Part shown: positions 1 to 7,143 of the stretch, piece after piece
Numbering within the stretch: the stretch's first letter is position 1
Layout: every line of letters begins with the position of its first letter
NCBI GenBank assembly: GCA_019752015.1
Contig: JAIEMQ010000011.1
Location: 45,354 to 109,353 of the forward strand
DNA: 64,000 nucleotides
Direction: 5' to 3'
DNA from: Cyanobacteriota bacterium
GTDB lineage: Bacteria > Acidobacteriota > Vicinamibacteria > Vicinamibacterales > UBA2999
The notes under the pieces: model-generated
Told to the model about the DNA's origin: nothing
The model's database searches: none
What the model saw: the letters and a program-made list of their open reading frames with translations, nothing else
Translations under genes and position numbers: made by a program

Positions 1-770
1 CGCAGCATCTTGGCCTGCAGGGCGAGCGGCATCTCGCCGATCTCGTCGAGGAAAATGGTGCCGCGCTGCGCCATCTCGAACTTGCCGAGCTTGCGCTGCG
101 TCGCGCCGGTGAAGGCGCCGCGCTCGTATCCAAACAGCTCGGCCTCGAGCAGGTTCTCCGGGATCGCGGCGCAGTTGATCGCGACAAACGGGCCATTCGC
201 CCGCGCGCTGGCGTTGTGGACCGCGCGCGCGCAGAGCTCCTTGCCGGTGCCGCTTTCGCCTTCGAGCAACACCGTGGTGTCGGTGCCGGCGGCGCGATCG
301 ATCGCCGTCATGACCTGCCGCAGCGCCTGTGAGTCGCCGATGATGTTCTGGCCGCCGCGCCTCGCTGCCGCCTCTTCCTTCAGCAGGCGGTATTCCGTGA
401 GCAGGCGGCGCTGCTCGAGCGCGCGCGACACGAGCAGCTCAAGGTGATCGGGGTCGACGGGCTTGGCGAGAAAGTCGAGGGCGCCGTGCTTCATGGCGTC
501 GACGGCGTCCTGGATGCTGCCGTGCGCCGTCATGACGATCACCGGCAACTCGACGTCGACGTCCTTGACGGCGCGCAGCACGCCCATGCCGTCGCCCCTG
601 GGAAGGCGAAGGTCCGACAGCACGAGCGCGGGTTGGGAATCGCGGAGAGCGGCGATTGCTTCAGGCTCGTCGCGGGCCTCGACGACCTCGTGGCCCTGGC
701 CCTCCAGCGCGAGCTTGAGCATCGCGCGGAGCGAGTCTTTGTCTTCGACGAGCAGGATCCGGGCGCTCAC
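1..770 (-). CDS. Sigma-54-dependent response regulator (NtrC/PilR type), C-terminus cut by window edge
   Basis: Cytoplasmic transcription activator; 256 N-terminal residues are visible and the rest lies beyond position 1. A receiver domain (about residues 4-115) carries the acidic pair E9/D10, phosphoacceptor D53 in LSDLRLP and the conserved lysine in LAKPV. An AAA+ domain follows, with Walker A (GESGTGKE, about residue 165) and GAFTGA, the loop that contacts sigma-54. The start is GTG at 770, inside a GTGA overlap with the stop of the upstream secreted protein, so the two are translationally coupled. It follows the minor pilin genes; the likely partner is the histidine kinase at 7144-8415, now separated by a block of rearranged DNA. 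The C-terminal Fis-type helix-turn-helix expected for the family is not visible. Family assignment is firm; the target genes are inferred. Confidence 0.93.
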   Translation of the reverse strand, partial: MSARILLVEDKDSLRAMLKLALEGQGHEVVEARDEPEAIAALRDSQPALVLSDLRLPRGDGMGVLRAVKDVDVELPVIVMTAHGSIQDAVDAMKHGALDFLAKPVDPDHLELLVSRALEQRRLLTEYRLLKEEAAARRGGQNIIGDSQALRQVMTAIDRAAGTDTTVLLEGESGTGKELCARAVHNASARANGPFVAINCAAIPENLLEAELFGYERGAFTGATQRKLGKFEMAQRGTIFLDEIGEMPLALQAKML

Positions 771-1345
771 GCGCCCGGTCGCAGCCAGCCCGACGGCACG
801 CCGGCCCGGCGCGCCTCTTCCTCGATCGCAGCGATGTTCTTCTGGATGTCGGTCAGCTCTTTCTTGACGCGCTCGAGCTCGCCGAGTGCCTGCTGCCGAT
901 CGGTCTGGATTTTCGCGCGCTGCGCCGGATCATCGCGATTGACGAAATCGGTCGTCAGCGAGTTGATGCGGGTCTGCAGGGAATCGGCGAAGAGCTGCGT
1001 GCGCTGCAGCTGATCGCGGGCGGTTTTGATGCGGTTCTGCCAGTAGGCCTGCGTCTTGGCCGGCTCGGGCTCCGGCGCCGGTTCCGGATCACCGGCGACG
1101 GGAGCGGACGCCGATGTGGGATCGACCGCCGTGCCCGTTGCCGCGGGCTCGGAACCCCGCGAATTATCGGGCCGCAGATTGGCGTTGGTGATGACCCTGG
1201 CGGGCTTCCTGATCTGCTTTCGGCGCGCCTCTTCGTCCTTGGCGACTTCGGCGAGCGGCCTGTTCTGTGCCGCTGTCGACTGTGCCATCGCGAGCGGCGC
1301 GCTGACGAGGACCAGCGTAACGGTCAGGGTGATGACGCATTTCAT
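767..1345 (-). CDS. Secreted coiled-coil protein of unknown function
   Basis: A 192-residue protein starting at MKCVIT. Residues 1-22 form a Sec signal peptide (hydrophobic core, then a likely cut after AMA). A charged segment follows, then a Pro/Glu-rich linker (about residues 85-95), then a long heptad-like helix to about residue 180 ([23 protein letters not shown]). The reading frame runs upstream to 1399, but that extension is encoded by a palindromic repeat, and ATG at 1345 places the signal peptide correctly. It overlaps the response regulator start by GTGA. I do not recognise the family; an envelope role next to pilus genes is plausible but unproven. Confidence 0.75.
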   Translation of the reverse strand: MKCVITLTVTLVLVSAPLAMAQSTAAQNRPLAEVAKDEEARRKQIRKPARVITNANLRPDNSRGSEPAATGTAVDPTSASAPVAGDPEPAPEPEPAKTQAYWQNRIKTARDQLQRTQLFADSLQTRINSLTTDFVNRDDPAQRAKIQTDRQQALGELERVKKELTDIQKNIAAIEEEARRAGVPSGWLRPGA

Positions 1346-1358
1346 GATGGTGTTATCG

Positions 1359-1410
1359 GCCCTTCGGCTCGTGAACAGAAGCCTTCGGCTTCTGTTCACT
1401 CGCTCAGGGC
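1359..1410. repeat. Palindromic element upstream of the coiled-coil protein
   Basis: Contains a perfect 13-bp inverted repeat (GTGAACAGAAGCC / GGCTTCTGTTCAC) with a TTC loop at 1371-1399. It is bracketed by GCCCTTCGGCTC and CGCTCAGGGC, which look like one variant of the CCCTTCGACTCGC...GCTCAGGG element found elsewhere in the window (10078, 15600, 24676, 39340, 50287). It lies in the 5' leader of the gene at 767-1345. Confidence 0.8.
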
Positions 1411-1451
1411 TGTCCCCCTATCTTCGAATCTACGCTTCGTATTTCCGCAGG

Positions 1452-2156
1452 TCAAGGAACGGTCTGGCGCAGTTCCTGCCACGATTGCACGCGGATGCCG
1501 GGCAGGCAGGCGCCGACGCCGGCGCCCCTGCAAGCCGTCGCCAGCTCAGCCTCGAGCACGCGCCTGGAGCCGGCGCGGCCGAACGCTTCCGCATGAATTC
1601 GCACGATGCCATGTCCCGGCGCATCGCTGGCGGCGTCGGTCGATGGATCGCCGTCCCTCTCTCGCTCGTCGTCTGCGACCCATACCGCGAGATAGCACGG
1701 CAACGGGTCGGAGAACTGCGTCAGCCGCTCCATCGGCCCAAACGCATACAGGCGCCATCGCGGATTGTTGGCGCCCCACGGACGCTCACGCGAATTCGCA
1801 TTCATTTGCGCCGGAGTGCAGTTGGTGGCTTTGCCGCAATTCAAGAAGTTCGTCGTCGCTGTGAGATCGACCGTGCCGCCGCCAGGAATGCCGCGCACGC
1901 CTCCAGGGGCGCCGTCGGTGAAGCTGCTCTGCCGCGCGCCGGTCAGTACCGAATTCCAGTCGGCCACCTGGGACAGATCGCGCGCGGCCAATTCGATCGC
2001 CGCATCGGCGGCGTGCAACATCGCTGTTGATCCGGAGAGATTGCCGGTGGCGAGCCGATCCATGAACACGGCCAGGATGAGTCCGGCTCCGAGCGCCGAC
2101 AGAAACGCCGTCACCAGGATGACCATGATCAGCGCGATACCGCGCTCGGCACTCAT
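1452..2156 (-). CDS. PilX-like minor pilin / pilus assembly protein
   Basis: A 234-residue protein with one hydrophobic N-terminal helix directly after a short MSAERGIALIMV leader, as in PilX/GspK-type minor pilins. Two cysteines near residues 108 and 113, and others towards the C-terminus, may form disulfides. It is last in a coupled run pilV-pilW-pilX, with an ATGA overlap with pilW at 2153-2156. Such minor pilins prime pilus assembly at the inner membrane and sit at the pilus tip. The pilin-like N-terminus and gene order support the call; the exact PilX identity is less certain. Confidence 0.8.
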   Translation of the reverse strand: MSAERGIALIMVILVTAFLSALGAGLILAVFMDRLATGNLSGSTAMLHAADAAIELAARDLSQVADWNSVLTGARQSSFTDGAPGGVRGIPGGGTVDLTATTNFLNCGKATNCTPAQMNANSRERPWGANNPRWRLYAFGPMERLTQFSDPLPCYLAVWVADDERERDGDPSTDAASDAPGHGIVRIHAEAFGRAGSRRVLEAELATACRGAGVGACLPGIRVQSWQELRQTVP

Positions 2157-2878
2157 GACGGATTCCTCGATTTGATCGACGTTCGAAAAGTGCGCGCGCG
2201 CATCATCGCGCGCAAGGCATCCGTCTGCGGCTCGATGCTGATCCGGACATCGACGTGCTCCGCGCCGACATCGAACGACAGATCGCTCACGAAATCCACC
2301 AGCGGCTGAATCGCGCCTGCGGCGGTTTCGCGAATCAGCGAGTAGCTGCCGTCGGCCTGCTCCGCCAATGCGAACGTAAATTGATCGACTTCAATGGTGA
2401 ATGAACCGGCCGGATACGGCCGCGATAACGGGGCCGACGGCGTCAGGCGCCGCGCGCCCGTGTTGACTGATGCGATGGAGAACACGTCCTGATGCGCCGC
2501 GGAGTCAGCGATCATCACAGTGGATCCCGCCTTGAATCCGCAGACATCCTTGATATTCGGACACTGTTCCGTGCTTAACGTGATCGGCGCGGCGGGATCT
2601 GATTGATCAGCCGACAACAGTCCCCGCGCCGCGTCGGTGACGGGCACAACGACGGTCAGCTCGTCGAACACTCCGGATGCGCTCGCCTTCGACACCGATG
2701 CCCGCAACGCCTGCGAGATCGCATCGATCGCGGTCCTGCCGCGCTGCTGCAGGTCCAGCTCCGCGGGCACGCGATCGAAGGCCGCACGCGCGGGTTGCGC
2801 CACACCCGCCAATGCGCCCGCGAGGAGCAACGTGATCGTCATCGCGACGAGCAGCTCGATGAGTGTGAAGCCCTTCAC
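2153..2878 (-). CDS. PilW-like minor pilin with prepilin motif
   Basis: A 241-residue protein starting with GTG at 2878 in a GTGA overlap with the gene upstream. The N-terminus MKG/FTLIELLVAMTITLLL is a textbook type III signal sequence: PilD would cut after G3 and methylate F4, and E8 is the conserved Glu5 of the mature protein. The C-terminal region is a beta-rich globular domain. Similar genes follow pilV in type IV pilus minor-pilin operons. No promoter is visible between these overlapping genes, so they are probably co-transcribed. Confidence 0.88.
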   Translation of the reverse strand: MKGFTLIELLVAMTITLLLAGALAGVAQPARAAFDRVPAELDLQQRGRTAIDAISQALRASVSKASASGVFDELTVVVPVTDAARGLLSADQSDPAAPITLSTEQCPNIKDVCGFKAGSTVMIADSAAHQDVFSIASVNTGARRLTPSAPLSRPYPAGSFTIEVDQFTFALAEQADGSYSLIRETAAGAIQPLVDFVSDLSFDVGAEHVDVRISIEPQTDALRAMMRARTFRTSIKSRNPS

Positions 2879-3345
2879 GGCTGCCTCGTTCGAACCGTTG
2901 CCAGACAGGCATCCGGCGCGCCGGCGTCAAAGCGGAACACGCACACTTCGATCGCGATCGCATCCGGCGTGGTGGTCCCGAGCGATGTGATGCGCCATCT
3001 TCGCGACAACACGGCCTCGTCCGCATCGTCGGTGAGCTCTCCGTCGGCATCGAGCCAGTCGACGTACGGATCGAGGTCCTCTGACAAGCTGGATTCCGGT
3101 GATGGTTCGAGCGCGGGATCAGTGACGGTGAGTCCCGATGGGTCGTAGGTGAACGCCTGACCGCGCAGCAGCTCCAGCCGTTGCTGCGCGGCGATGAGCG
3201 CCGTCCCCGACACACCGGCCTGGCGTGTCAGGTGTGAACCGAGTACGAAGAGTTGAGCCACGCCCGCCAGGGTGGTAACGAGAATGCCGGTGGCGACGAG
3301 CGTCTCGAAGAGCGTGAATCCACGAGCCGATGAGAGTGAGGACAT
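2875..3345 (-). CDS. PilV-like minor pilin with prepilin motif
   Basis: A 156-residue protein with leader MSSLSSARG and cleavage site G/FTLFETLVATGILV; the conserved Glu at +5 is present. Its position before PilW- and PilX-like genes and its size fit PilV. In many minor-pilin operons a FimT/GspH-type gene precedes pilV. Here the 160 bp upstream hold no intact gene and then a PIN-domain fragment, so the 5' end of this operon appears to have been replaced by foreign DNA. Confidence 0.87.
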   Translation of the reverse strand: MSSLSSARGFTLFETLVATGILVTTLAGVAQLFVLGSHLTRQAGVSGTALIAAQQRLELLRGQAFTYDPSGLTVTDPALEPSPESSLSEDLDPYVDWLDADGELTDDADEAVLSRRWRITSLGTTTPDAIAIEVCVFRFDAGAPDACLATVRTRQP

Positions 3346-3507
3346 GCCCGCATTCCTGCAACCGGGCTGCCGGGCGTCAGATCGAGCGTCACTCGTGAAT
3401 TCGGGCGCGTTTCCGTGACGTCGCGAATGGCACGATCCGTGTCGCGATCATTTCCTGCGTTGCGGCACGGGTGGATCGAACGCAATTTTTTCGCGGCGCG
3501 TGCGCGC

Positions 3508-3893
3508 TTAGGCGCCAAGCACCGCGAACTTGCGGGTCCGATTCCATCGATAGACAGTGAAATCCAGGTCGAACGTCGCGATCCGGGCCTCGCCGTGGAT
3601 CTCGGCGCAACGAATGAGGCAGGCGTGGGCAAACGAGATCGGCCGATCGGCATCCTTCTTCAGCGTGGCCGCCAGCGGCGTCCAGTGTGCGCCGGTGTCG
3701 AGCGCGATCGTGAGCACGCCGCGCGAGGCCAGCGCCAGCACTTCGCCGGGCGCCGCGGGCGCCACCTTGCGCATCAGGAAACACGCCTCGGCGATGACCG
3801 CGTCGCAGCAGCGGAACGGCGGGAGGGTGGCGGCAAACATCGCCCTGGCGCGGTCGTGGTTCGCATCGTTCCGTGACAACAACGGGACGAGTT
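3508..3893 (-). pseudogene. PIN-domain toxin fragment, N-terminus lost
   Basis: The reading gives a VapC-like PIN domain from LVPLLSRNDANHDRARAMF through [14 protein letters not shown] to IATFDLDFTVYR, then a TAA stop. PIN enzymes are Mg-dependent RNases. The N-terminal strand with the first catalytic Asp (normally DTxxL) is missing, because homology stops at about 3883-3893 where the plus-strand ORF 3873-5927 takes over. The Asp expected in the helix (usually xxADAC) is His here (SFAHACL). Two of the acidic residues are therefore gone and no antitoxin is present. The frame stays open to 3978, but that extension lies in the neighbouring element. A dead remnant is most likely. Confidence 0.75.
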
Positions 3894-5927
3894 CGCGATT
3901 ATATCTATCTGGGCTCACGGCTAATAAGCGCAGTCGCCAAGAATACGACCGACGATCCCGTCGGCTACAACCTTCCACTTACACCGTCTCATGTCTACGC
4001 GACCAGCTGGCAAGTACCGACGGGAACTGGTGATGGGGCGCTGATCGCCGGCGGCATCAGCGCCGCCGCCCGCACGTCGTCGCATCCGGATATGCCGCGT
4101 ACCGGTATCCGCCTAGGCTTGGCATTCGGCACCGTTGCGAACATGACCAATGGTCCAATGTTCGTGGGCAACAATGCGGGCAATCCGAAACAAGGCGGTG
4201 TGTTCATTGAGTTCGCCATCGAGCGACGACCCTATTCGGACGAAGCAGAGATCTTGTCGAATGGCGCGCTGATTCTTTACGTCAACGCGAGCGGTCAACT
4301 GGTGCTGAAGCACGATGGCGGTCGCCCGACACCGATCACAGTTTGGACGTCTCCGGTGATTGAGCTCGACGAAATACACACGCTTGAGATTCGATCGGAG
4401 TTCAATTCGACAACGCCGACATACCCGACGCCGAATCCGCCATGGGATAACCTGACCAGCTGGGCGCAGGTGTTATTTGACGGAGCAATCCTCGCGACCT
4501 ACGGAGCTTCGCCAGGAGGACAGTGGAACAGCCCCGAAGCCTCGCCGAAGGGTCTCGATCTCACCAATGGCACCGGATGGCTAGCCATCACTGAACTGAA
4601 GTCACCGGCCGCCACTAATGGTCTCTTGATGAACGTGTTCCGCGCGGGACTAACGGCCGGCCAGACTCACGCTAACACTCTCGATCATTACGGCGACACT
4701 TGGAGAACGACGCTGGTGGACGCTGTCGGGCCGGGAACATATTCGCAGTGGACTGGAGGCTTTCCGGACTGGCGAGGGCGGTCCATGGTCTCAGGAAAGA
4801 ACAACTTCCTCAATGTGGTCACATCGAGCGTAGCAGGTCAGAAGATCTCGTACCTGATGGAGTCGATGTCGGCGCGGGGAATCACCGGCAACATCGGAGC
4901 GGTACTCGTCGGCGTACGCACGCACACCGTGTCGTCTACGACCAAAGTGTTCGTCCGTCGCAACGGCGTGGAGACGCAATTGGACGACTTTGCTTTGAGT
5001 ACTCAGACCACCAGGTGGTACCGTGTAGCCAATTCCGGTTGGTCTCCGTCCGACGTGATCGAGATCGGACTGACGAATGGCGCGAACACCGCCAATTCGC
5101 TTCACTCGCTAGCCCTCCTGGTGGAGCACAACACGCCCGAACCCGCACCCCTCACTGACACTTCGATGCAGGTGGTAACTGTCAACTACACGGGCAATGG
5201 CACTGCGCAAACCAAAGACTTCGGCGTAGATGCACTGCCGACCGCCATGTTCGTCATGCCAGTAAACGGCCTCGGCAGCACACGGCCGATCTGGTGGTGG
5301 GATTCGCGGCAGGGAGCGTCGTCCTTCAACGATTCGGTACCCTCTTTCAATCGCATCTGGCCACAGAAGGGCAAATTCCACGTGGCCGACAGTGGCGGTA
5401 ACGATAACTACAATTCGAACGGCGTCAATTACGTTGCGATTGCGCTCTTCGACCCTTCGGGACGTTATGTGATTCCGTTTGCGGTATCGAAGTCGTCAAA
5501 CGACGACGATTACCAGCACAAACTGCGCTATCCGCAAACAGGCGCCCCTGCGACCGACTTCATTCCCAATTTCGTATTCGGCGGCGCCGCGTACGGCATT
5601 ACATCCGACGCCATCCGAGCGAGCTATTACAAGGGCCCAGGCCATGCCGGGGATCTGACTGGCAAGCTCGGCGTGGCTCATGCATCAGACGCCGACCGCA
5701 TCCAAGGGATGGGGCCGGGTACGGTTGAATTCGGCTCGCTCGTCTCCACCGGTACGGGCGGCGGCGACAATGCATTCTGGGCTGGGCGCGTCGATGACGG
5801 CGTCTCGACTACGCGGTTGATGGCGGTGACGTCGTACGTCGGCAATGGAACATCGAGCAGAAACATCGCGGCAGAACTAAGAAGCACAATGACCGACCAT
5901 GGTATCGGGACTTCGCCACGACCGTAG
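3873..5927 (+). CDS. Chimeric ORF: RHS-like tail joined to a large beta-rich protein, truncated
   Basis: A 684-residue ORF with a GTG start inside the antisense of the PIN fragment. Residues 6-20 (RVRDYIYLGSRLISA) resemble the end of RHS-repeat proteins. The rest is Gly/Asn/Thr/Trp-rich and looks beta-structured, with no signal peptide or membrane helix. A Y-x-GNGT motif occurs twice (TVNYTGNGTAQTKDF near residue 435 and SYVGNGTSSRN near residue 655), in the style of repeated surface or virion-like domains. The second copy is cut off near the C-terminus, where sequence related to a histidine kinase begins. GC is visibly lower than in the flanks and A/T-ending codons are commoner, suggesting transfer. 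It is truncated at both ends; function unknown. Confidence 0.5.
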   Translation: MTTTGRVRDYIYLGSRLISAVAKNTTDDPVGYNLPLTPSHVYATSWQVPTGTGDGALIAGGISAAARTSSHPDMPRTGIRLGLAFGTVANMTNGPMFVGNNAGNPKQGGVFIEFAIERRPYSDEAEILSNGALILYVNASGQLVLKHDGGRPTPITVWTSPVIELDEIHTLEIRSEFNSTTPTYPTPNPPWDNLTSWAQVLFDGAILATYGASPGGQWNSPEASPKGLDLTNGTGWLAITELKSPAATNGLLMNVFRAGLTAGQTHANTLDHYGDTWRTTLVDAVGPGTYSQWTGGFPDWRGRSMVSGKNNFLNVVTSSVAGQKISYLMESMSARGITGNIGAVLVGVRTHTVSSTTKVFVRRNGVETQLDDFALSTQTTRWYRVANSGWSPSDVIEIGLTNGANTANSLHSLALLVEHNTPEPAPLTDTSMQVVTVNYTGNGTAQTKDFGVDALPTAMFVMPVNGLGSTRPIWWWDSRQGASSFNDSVPSFNRIWPQKGKFHVADSGGNDNYNSNGVNYVAIALFDPSGRYVIPFAVSKSSNDDDYQHKLRYPQTGAPATDFIPNFVFGGAAYGITSDAIRASYYKGPGHAGDLTGKLGVAHASDADRIQGMGPGTVEFGSLVSTGTGGGDNAFWAGRVDDGVSTTRLMAVTSYVGNGTSSRNIAAELRSTMTDHGIGTSPRP

Positions 5928-5937
5928 CTGCTCTGGT

Positions 5938-6165
5938 TAGCTGGGCAGAAACTCGCCGCAAAAGGAACCGAACGCGGCTTCGGGGATTCGCGGCGCGGCG
6001 ATCAAGCCGTTGTCCGACACGATCGCCCTCTGCAGTCTGCACTCTGCAAGGCCGAGGCGAGGCCCGTAACGTTCGTCGAACGGTTGAACACCTTCGACAG
6101 ATACTCCGGTGAGAAGGCGGGGCCGCAGTCGTCGATGCGCAGGTCGGCATGTGATCGCGCGGATT
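5938..6165 (-). pseudogene. Decayed duplicate of the 3' end of the histidine kinase at 7144-8415
   Basis: One minus frame reads HADLRIDDCGPAFSPEYLSK, matching HAILTVEDNGPGFSPEYLSK of the intact kinase. After a frame change, the next part reads AIVSDNGLIAAPRIPE against VIVSHNGLIAAANRPE. Between them the GTGLGL box is degraded (VTGLASAL) and a short CTCTGCAGTCTGCACTCTGCA repeat-like stretch has replaced kinase sequence. The fragment covers only the ATPase C-terminus and ends abruptly at both sides, so it is a duplicated, decaying piece. Confidence 0.82.
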
Positions 6166-6181
6166 CCGTCGACACAGGTCC

Positions 6182-7135
6182 TTGCTTGCGGCGAGAGCGG
6201 GCGGCGGCTCCCAAGAAGGCCTGCTTCATGTCAATTCACTCGGCTACCGCGGCGATGAGTTTGCCATGGCGAAGGGCGAGGCGATTCGCATCCTTGCGAT
6301 CGGCGATGAAGCCACCTTCGGCTGGGGAAGCCGCGATGAGGAATCGTATCCGGCGCAGCTCCAGACATTCCTGACGGAGCGGTTTCCGTCGAAGCGTTGG
6401 CAAGTGATCAACGCGGGCCTCACCGCCGGCGACGCCCCCGACACCTATAATCTTTACCTGAAGCGCGAGGGTTTCGCGCTCGAACCCGACATGATCCTCG
6501 TCGGCCTGTTCGTCCGCGACGATCTCGGCGCCATGCACGATTGGATCGAGCAGGATGCCAACGGCCTGCCCTTGCGAATTCGCGATGATGACTCAGAAGT
6601 CGCCGATAACCACCGCGTACCTCGCCAGCTGCCACTTCGCTACCGCGCGCCGCTGATCAGCCGATCGCACGTCTTCCAACGGATCGTCGACATCGTGTCG
6701 CGGCTGGCGCCTGCTGCGCGGCCCCATCATGAGGTGCAGGCCAAGTACCGGTTGACCGACGCCGAAGGCGCCGAGCCAGCGTTTGCGCGCGCTTGCAAGC
6801 TGTTGGCCGCGATGCACAAGATGTCGCGGGAGCATGGAGTGCCGCTGTACGTCCTGATCATTCCCGAGCGCGCGCAAATGGACCCCCGCGCCTTTGCGAG
6901 CCAGCAAGCCGACAGCGAACGACCGCAACAACTCCTGAGCAAGTTCTTCGATCGTGAAGGCATCAGGTACATCGATCTGCTTCCGCCGCTCAGAGCGGCG
7001 AGCGGCGGACGAGCGATCCACCTCGAGTATCTCAGCGTTCCTGATCCAACCGGTGTTCCTGATGCGCTCGGTAACTATTTGATCGCCGAGCACTCGGTTG
7101 GCATTCTCGCGCAGGAGTGGATCTCGCAAGACTGA
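6182..7135 (+). CDS. SGNH/GDSL-hydrolase-like protein lacking catalytic residues, N-terminally truncated
   Basis: A 317-residue ORF. Homology starts near residue 15 (LHVNSLGYRGDEF), the segment that in this family normally follows an N-terminal membrane anchor, so the 5' end is missing; the TTG at 6182 is only the first possible start. Block I is present as ILAIGDEATFGWG: the nucleophilic serine of GDS is Glu. Block III, usually GND, is RDD (GLFVRDDLG). The C-terminal Asp-x-x-His block is not recognisable (DPTGVPDALGNYLIA). The fold may persist, but esterase activity is not expected. It lies between two copies of kinase sequence in a mosaic region; a pseudogene that still has an open frame is the most likely reading. 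Confidence 0.6.
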   Translation: MLAARAGGGSQEGLLHVNSLGYRGDEFAMAKGEAIRILAIGDEATFGWGSRDEESYPAQLQTFLTERFPSKRWQVINAGLTAGDAPDTYNLYLKREGFALEPDMILVGLFVRDDLGAMHDWIEQDANGLPLRIRDDDSEVADNHRVPRQLPLRYRAPLISRSHVFQRIVDIVSRLAPAARPHHEVQAKYRLTDAEGAEPAFARACKLLAAMHKMSREHGVPLYVLIIPERAQMDPRAFASQQADSERPQQLLSKFFDREGIRYIDLLPPLRAASGGRAIHLEYLSVPDPTGVPDALGNYLIAEHSVGILAQEWISQD

Positions 7136-7143
7136 GTACGCGT

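Noticed and set aside
10..447. Plus-strand 145-residue ORF at the window start
   Set aside because: Antisense of the sigma-54 regulator, whose GAFTGA motif is unambiguous.
1430..1624. 64-residue minus ORF downstream of the PilX-like gene
   Set aside because: Different frame within the PilX-like gene; Arg/Ala-rich shadow.
3345..3500. Possible FimT/GspH remnant upstream of pilV (minus frame RVTLDLTPGSPVAGM)
   Set aside because: Too short, runs out of frame into pilV and no N-terminal pilin motif; not strong enough to call.
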